DNA of 7,484 nt. It comes from JAVBNC01 sp031551765. GTDB taxonomy: Bacteria; Desulfobacterota; Desulfovibrionia; Desulfovibrionales; Desulfovibrionaceae. The translations under genes were made by a program, and so were the position numbers. The first letter of the stretch is position 1, and the number at the start of each line of letters is the position of its first letter. Shown here piece after piece: positions 4,776 through 7,484 of the stretch. Where the stretch lies: the NCBI GenBank assembly GCA_031551765.1, contig JAVBNC010000063.1, forward strand, positions 1-7,484, in the 5' to 3' direction. The notes beneath the pieces were generated by a model that made no database searches, was not told the origin of the DNA, and saw only the letters and a program-made list of their open reading frames with translations.

Positions 4776-5834
4776 ATGGTAGACTTGCGCAGCGACACTC
4801 TGACTTTGCCCACCGAGGCTATGCGGGAGGCCGCGTTTCGGGCCGAGGTGGGCGACGACGGCAGAACAAACGCCAAAGGGCGCGGCGAGGACAAAAGCGT
4901 CAATGCCCTGGAAGACAAGGGCGCGGAGCTTCTGGGCAAGGAAGAGGGGCTGTTCTTTCCTTCCGGCACCTTTGCCAATTTCGCTTCCGTGCTCACCCAC
5001 TGCGCGCGGGGGGATTCCGTGGCCGGGGACGCGGACCTGCACCTGGTGCGCACGGAAAAGGCCGCGTTCATGGACCGCTTCGGCGGGCTGAAACTGGTGC
5101 CGTACGGGCGGGATTCCAAGGAAATGCCCGGGCTGGCCTCCTTTGAAAAAGCCTGCGCCGCGCCGGGCGTGCGTCTGGTGTGCGTGGAAAACACCCACAA
5201 TTTCGCGGGCGGCGCCTGCACCAGCTTGCAGCGCATGAAGGAATGCGCCGGCATTGCGCGGGGCAAGGGCCTGCCCATCCATCTGGACGGGGCGCGCCTG
5301 TTCAACGCGGCCCTGGCCCTGGGGGTCAAGGCTTCCGATCTGGCGGCCCAGGCGGACAGCGTGCAGTTCTGCGTTTCCAAGGGCCTGGGCGGGCCGGTGG
5401 GTTCGCTGCTCTGCGGTTCCAGCAATTTTATCCGCGCGGCGCGGGAAACCCGCAAGCTGCTGGGCGGGGTCATGCGCCAGGCGGGCCTGGTGGCCGCCGC
5501 CGGTCTGGTGGCCCTGAACCAAGGCGTGGACCGTCTGGCCGAGGACCACGAGAACGCCGCCCTGCTCGGCAAGGCCCTGGCGGAGTTCCCGCAGTTCCGG
5601 CTGGTGCCCGTGCAGACCAACATCGTCATGCTCAACGTGATGGGTTGCGGCAAGCCCGCGCCCTGGTTTGAAGAGCAGCTCAAAAACTACGGCGTGCTGG
5701 CCAAAGCCATGGGCGACGAGCACCTGCGCTTCACCACCTACCGCGGCGTCACCCGCAAGGATATCGAAACCGCGTCCGAAGCCTTCGGGAAATTCATGCG
5801 CGAAATGGGCGGGCAGTTGTCCGCCAAGGCATAA
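4776..5834 (+). CDS. ltaE: Threonine-aldolase-family PLP enzyme
   Basis: A 352-residue, fold-type I PLP enzyme of the low-specificity threonine aldolase / beta-eliminating lyase family. This family cleaves L-threonine or L-allo-threonine to glycine and acetaldehyde in the cytoplasm. Visible landmarks are LRSDT (4-8), the phosphate-binding loop PSGTFAN (62-68), ENTHN (138-142), HLDGARLFNAA (169-179) with the PLP-nitrogen aspartate D171 and R174, the Schiff-base lysine K202 in SKGLGGPVGS (201-210), GGVMRQAG (230-237) and RFTTYRGVT (318-326). The start is set by AAGGAG six nt before ATG 4776. The N-terminal substrate loop differs from E. coli LtaE: instead of VGDDVYGDDPTVNAL it reads VGDDGRTNAKGRGEDKSVNAL, six residues longer and without the active-site tyrosine. 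H89 sits in LHLVRTEKAAF rather than the usual AHNY context. Substrate specificity may therefore differ, for example another beta-hydroxy amino acid. It is first in a two-gene operon with an amino-acid symporter and is probably induced by the divergent sigma-54 activator. Confidence 0.85.
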   Translation: MVDLRSDTLTLPTEAMREAAFRAEVGDDGRTNAKGRGEDKSVNALEDKGAELLGKEEGLFFPSGTFANFASVLTHCARGDSVAGDADLHLVRTEKAAFMDRFGGLKLVPYGRDSKEMPGLASFEKACAAPGVRLVCVENTHNFAGGACTSLQRMKECAGIARGKGLPIHLDGARLFNAALALGVKASDLAAQADSVQFCVSKGLGGPVGSLLCGSSNFIRAARETRKLLGGVMRQAGLVAAAGLVALNQGVDRLAEDHENAALLGKALAEFPQFRLVPVQTNIVMLNVMGCGKPAPWFEEQLKNYGVLAKAMGDEHLRFTTYRGVTRKDIETASEAFGKFMREMGGQLSAKA

Positions 5835-5845
5835 GGGAGAGAGCC

Positions 5846-7105
5846 ATGAAAAAAATAGGTCTGACCACCCAGATTTTCATAGCCATGATTCTGGGCACCC
5901 TGGTGGGGATATTCCTGGGCAAGGACGCGCTGCCGCTGAACCTGATCGGCAACGCCTGGCTGAACCTGATCAAGGTGGCCATTGTGCCGCTGGTGCTGTT
6001 CGTGATCATGTCCGGCATTGTGGGGCAGAAAGACACCAGCTCTCTGGGCCGCATCAGTTTCCGGATCATGGTCTACTACATGGCCACCACGGTGATAGCC
6101 TGCGTCATGGGGCTTATCGTGGCCCAGCTTATCGAGCCGGGCGTGGGCGAGGCCGCCATGAAAATGGCCGCGGGCAAGGCCAGGAAACCGGAAGCCATAA
6201 CCGCCGCCAAATTCCTGGACCTGCTCATACCCAGCAACATGTTCAAGGCCTTTGTGGACAACAAGGTGCTGCAGGTGCTGGTGCTGGCCATTCTGTTCGG
6301 GGTGGCCACGTTGCGCATCAAGAACGCGGAACTCAAGGCCAAGGTCGTCTCCGGCGTGCAGGCCATCAACGCGCTGATCATGTCCTTTGTGCACATGGTC
6401 ATGATCATTTCGCCCATCGGCATTTTCTGCCTGATGGCGGCGGCCTTGGGCAACTACGGGGTGGAGCTCCTGGTTTCCATAGGCAGCCTGACGCTGACCT
6501 TCTACCTGGGCTTCATTTTGCAGGTGCTGCTGGTGTACTGCGCCTCGGTCTGGATTTTCGCGCGCATCTCGCCCTGGAGCTTTCTGAAGCGCAGCGCGGA
6601 AATCTGGATGTTCACCATCGCCACCTGCTCCAGCGCGGCCACCATACCCATCAGCCTGGACGTGATGAAGCGGCGCTTCGGGGTGGACGAGAACATCTCC
6701 AACTTCAGCATTCCGCTTGGCTCGCAGATCAACCATGACGGCAACGCCATTCTGTTCTCCTGCGTCATCATGTTCACGGCCCAGATCAGCGGCACGCCGT
6801 TCTCCCTGCTGAACATGGCCCAGGCCGTGCTTTTGGGCGTGCTCATCTCTTCCGGCGGCGGGGGCATACCGGGCAGCGGCGTGGTGAAAGTGTTCATCAT
6901 GCTGGAAGCCTTCGGCCTGCCCACGGAAATAGGGGCCATTGTGGCGGCCTTCTACCGCATTTTCGACATGGGCATTACCACGGCCAACTGCCTGGGCGAC
7001 GGCGCCGGGACCATCGTCATCGACCGCCTGGAACGCCTGCGCGCGGGCCTGCCCATGAACCGGCCGGAAGACGACCGGGGGGACGCGGAAGCGGAGGCGG
7101 CGTAG
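5846..7105 (+). CDS. DAACS/SLC1-type amino acid:cation symporter, probably for a neutral amino acid
   Basis: A 419-residue inner-membrane transporter of the glutamate/DctA/SstT fold, with about eight membrane segments and two re-entrant hairpins. HP1 is TCSSAATIPIS (260-270), TM7 contains NHDGN (296-300, the NMDGT sodium/substrate motif of GltPh), HP2 is SSGGGGIPGSG (335-345), and TM8 contains FDMGITTANCLGDGAGT (373-389). D374 (binds the substrate amino group), N381 and D385 (sodium site) are kept. The residue equivalent to GltPh Arg397, which binds the side-chain carboxylate, is Ile377, so aspartate, glutamate or C4-dicarboxylates are unlikely. ASCT-like neutral transporters also lack this arginine. 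An unusual Arg371 lies one turn earlier in TM8. The C-terminal tail (405-419) is acidic. GGGAG lies six nt before the start, and the gene begins 11 nt after the aldolase stop, so the two are co-transcribed. Uptake of the aldolase substrate is the natural inference. Confidence 0.88.
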   Translation: MKKIGLTTQIFIAMILGTLVGIFLGKDALPLNLIGNAWLNLIKVAIVPLVLFVIMSGIVGQKDTSSLGRISFRIMVYYMATTVIACVMGLIVAQLIEPGVGEAAMKMAAGKARKPEAITAAKFLDLLIPSNMFKAFVDNKVLQVLVLAILFGVATLRIKNAELKAKVVSGVQAINALIMSFVHMVMIISPIGIFCLMAAALGNYGVELLVSIGSLTLTFYLGFILQVLLVYCASVWIFARISPWSFLKRSAEIWMFTIATCSSAATIPISLDVMKRRFGVDENISNFSIPLGSQINHDGNAILFSCVIMFTAQISGTPFSLLNMAQAVLLGVLISSGGGGIPGSGVVKVFIMLEAFGLPTEIGAIVAAFYRIFDMGITTANCLGDGAGTIVIDRLERLRAGLPMNRPEDDRGDAEAEAA

Positions 7106-7226
7106 GGGAACAGTTGCCGCAGCCACTGAAGAGCGGGGGCGGGGAGCGGTGCGGCACGTCCCGCGCCGCCTCCCCCCCACGGGCGTAAGGCCGTGGGACG
7201 AAAGCCCCCGCCCGAAGCCTGTTCCC
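7106..7226 (+). ncRNA. Possible structured RNA (three-way junction) in the operon 3' region
   Basis: Nested and adjacent helices can be drawn by eye. P1 pairs GGGAACAG (7106-7113) with CTGTTCCC (7219-7226). P2 pairs GCGGGGGC (7133-7140) with GCCCCCGC (7204-7211). Helix a pairs GGGGAG (7141-7146) with CTCCCC (7170-7175), then CGG/CCG and GCGG/CCGC with a 6-nt loop. Helix b pairs CCCACGG (7176-7182) with CCGTGGG (7191-7197). P2, a and b abut with no unpaired nt on two sides and ACGAAA on the third. High GC content raises the chance of accidental pairing, and the strand is assumed from the operon. It could be a 3' UTR element, a processed small RNA, or another intergenic palindrome family. Confidence 0.4.
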
Positions 7227-7231
7227 GAACC

Positions 7232-7275
7232 ACGGCAAAGCCCGCCACGGCATGGCGCCCGGCGGGCTTTGCCGT
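7232..7275 (+). terminator. Long-stem terminator after the symporter operon
   Basis: A perfect 15-bp stem, ACGGCAAAGCCCGCC (7232-7246) / GGCGGGCTTTGCCGT (7261-7275), with a 14-nt loop. The lower-stem AAAGCCCGCC...GGCGGGCTTT pattern is typical of intrinsic terminators, but there is no long T-run after it (TTCAGG), so it may be weak or bidirectional. It starts 5 nt after the structured region above. Confidence 0.6.
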
Positions 7276-7484
7276 TCAGGGCATTTCACCATTGAAAATA
7301 TCCGTTCGGATGAACCGCTCCGGCGGTGCGGAGCGAAGCGCGCCGCCGCCCGTGCGCGCCAGGTAAAAAGCAATGCCGCCATACTGATATGCTTTTCTTT
7401 ACGTATCTTCCCTCTTGTGCGTGACCGCACAGCACACGATAGTGTGCATGCCTTGTAAAAATCATATCTCTGGCGCTTTCCGCG
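7276..7484. other. Intergenic sequence without a recognised gene
   Basis: No convincing coding frame on either strand; the short open frames here are Arg-rich and resemble no family. It contains a hairpin CGCTCCG/CGGAGCG (7316-7322/7329-7335). Two adjacent small hairpins follow: GTGCG-TGAC-CGCAC (7417-7430) and GCACAC-GATA-GTGTGC (7432-7447). The last 120 nt is AT-richer than the genes, as a promoter region for the next gene would be, but no clear -35/-10 pair stands out. Confidence 0.5.

Noticed and set aside
4650..5723. Minus-strand open frame opposite the aldolase that crosses the divergent promoter region
   Set aside because: It would run through the sigma-54 promoter and the activator's control region, and its composition is that of a shadow frame.
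5738..7180. Long minus-strand open frame (about 480 codons) opposite the symporter
   Set aside because: It is the complement of clear membrane-protein coding sequence, is extremely rich in His, Gln and Gly, and has no recognisable domain or ribosome site.

Overview
The window is GC-rich, with one AT-rich intergenic stretch near 4600-4750. It most resembles a chromosome of the sulfate/sulfite-reducing Desulfovibrionaceae (Desulfovibrio/Bilophila type). The grounds are a small ferredoxin nearly identical in plan to Desulfovibrio africanus ferredoxin III, a sigma-54 activator next to the amino-acid catabolism operon it probably controls, and a long Gly/Ser-repeat secreted protein. The taxonomic call is inference from protein memory, with no database search.

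Layout, left to right. (a) 1-782: 3' end of a large repetitive, probably exported protein, closed by a hairpin terminator. (b) 783-2441: an accessory-looking stretch with three copies (about 886-1032, 1383-1628, 2157-2441) of a dispersed palindromic element built around a 9-bp stem with a TCAAG loop. A single-domain GIY-YIG nuclease gene (1082-1372), less GC-rich than its surroundings, lies exactly between copies I and II. A monocistronic ferredoxin gene (1802-1990), with its own sigma-70-type promoter and a tandem terminator array, lies between copies II and III. (c) 2442-4574, minus strand: a sigma-54 enhancer-binding activator with PrpR_N, PAS, AAA+ and Fis-type HTH domains. (d) 4575-4775: an AT-rich divergent control region with a sigma-54 (-24/-12) promoter of correct spacing and candidate upstream activator repeats. 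(e) 4776-7105: a two-gene operon of a threonine-aldolase-family PLP enzyme and a DAACS/SLC1-type amino-acid:cation symporter, 11 nt apart. (f) 7106-7275: a possible structured RNA (three-way junction) followed by a long-stem terminator. (g) 7276-7484: no gene recognised.

How the parts work together: the activator probably switches on the divergent operon from the sigma-54 promoter, so that a beta-hydroxy amino acid (threonine, allo-threonine or serine are the best guesses) is imported by the symporter and cleaved by the aldolase to glycine plus an aldehyde. The symporter lacks the TM8 arginine that binds the side-chain carboxylate of aspartate/glutamate in the family, which favours a neutral substrate. 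The most unusual region is the nuclease/palindrome neighbourhood, which looks like a gene-plus-repeat system analogous to RAYT/REP pairs but with a GIY-YIG enzyme.
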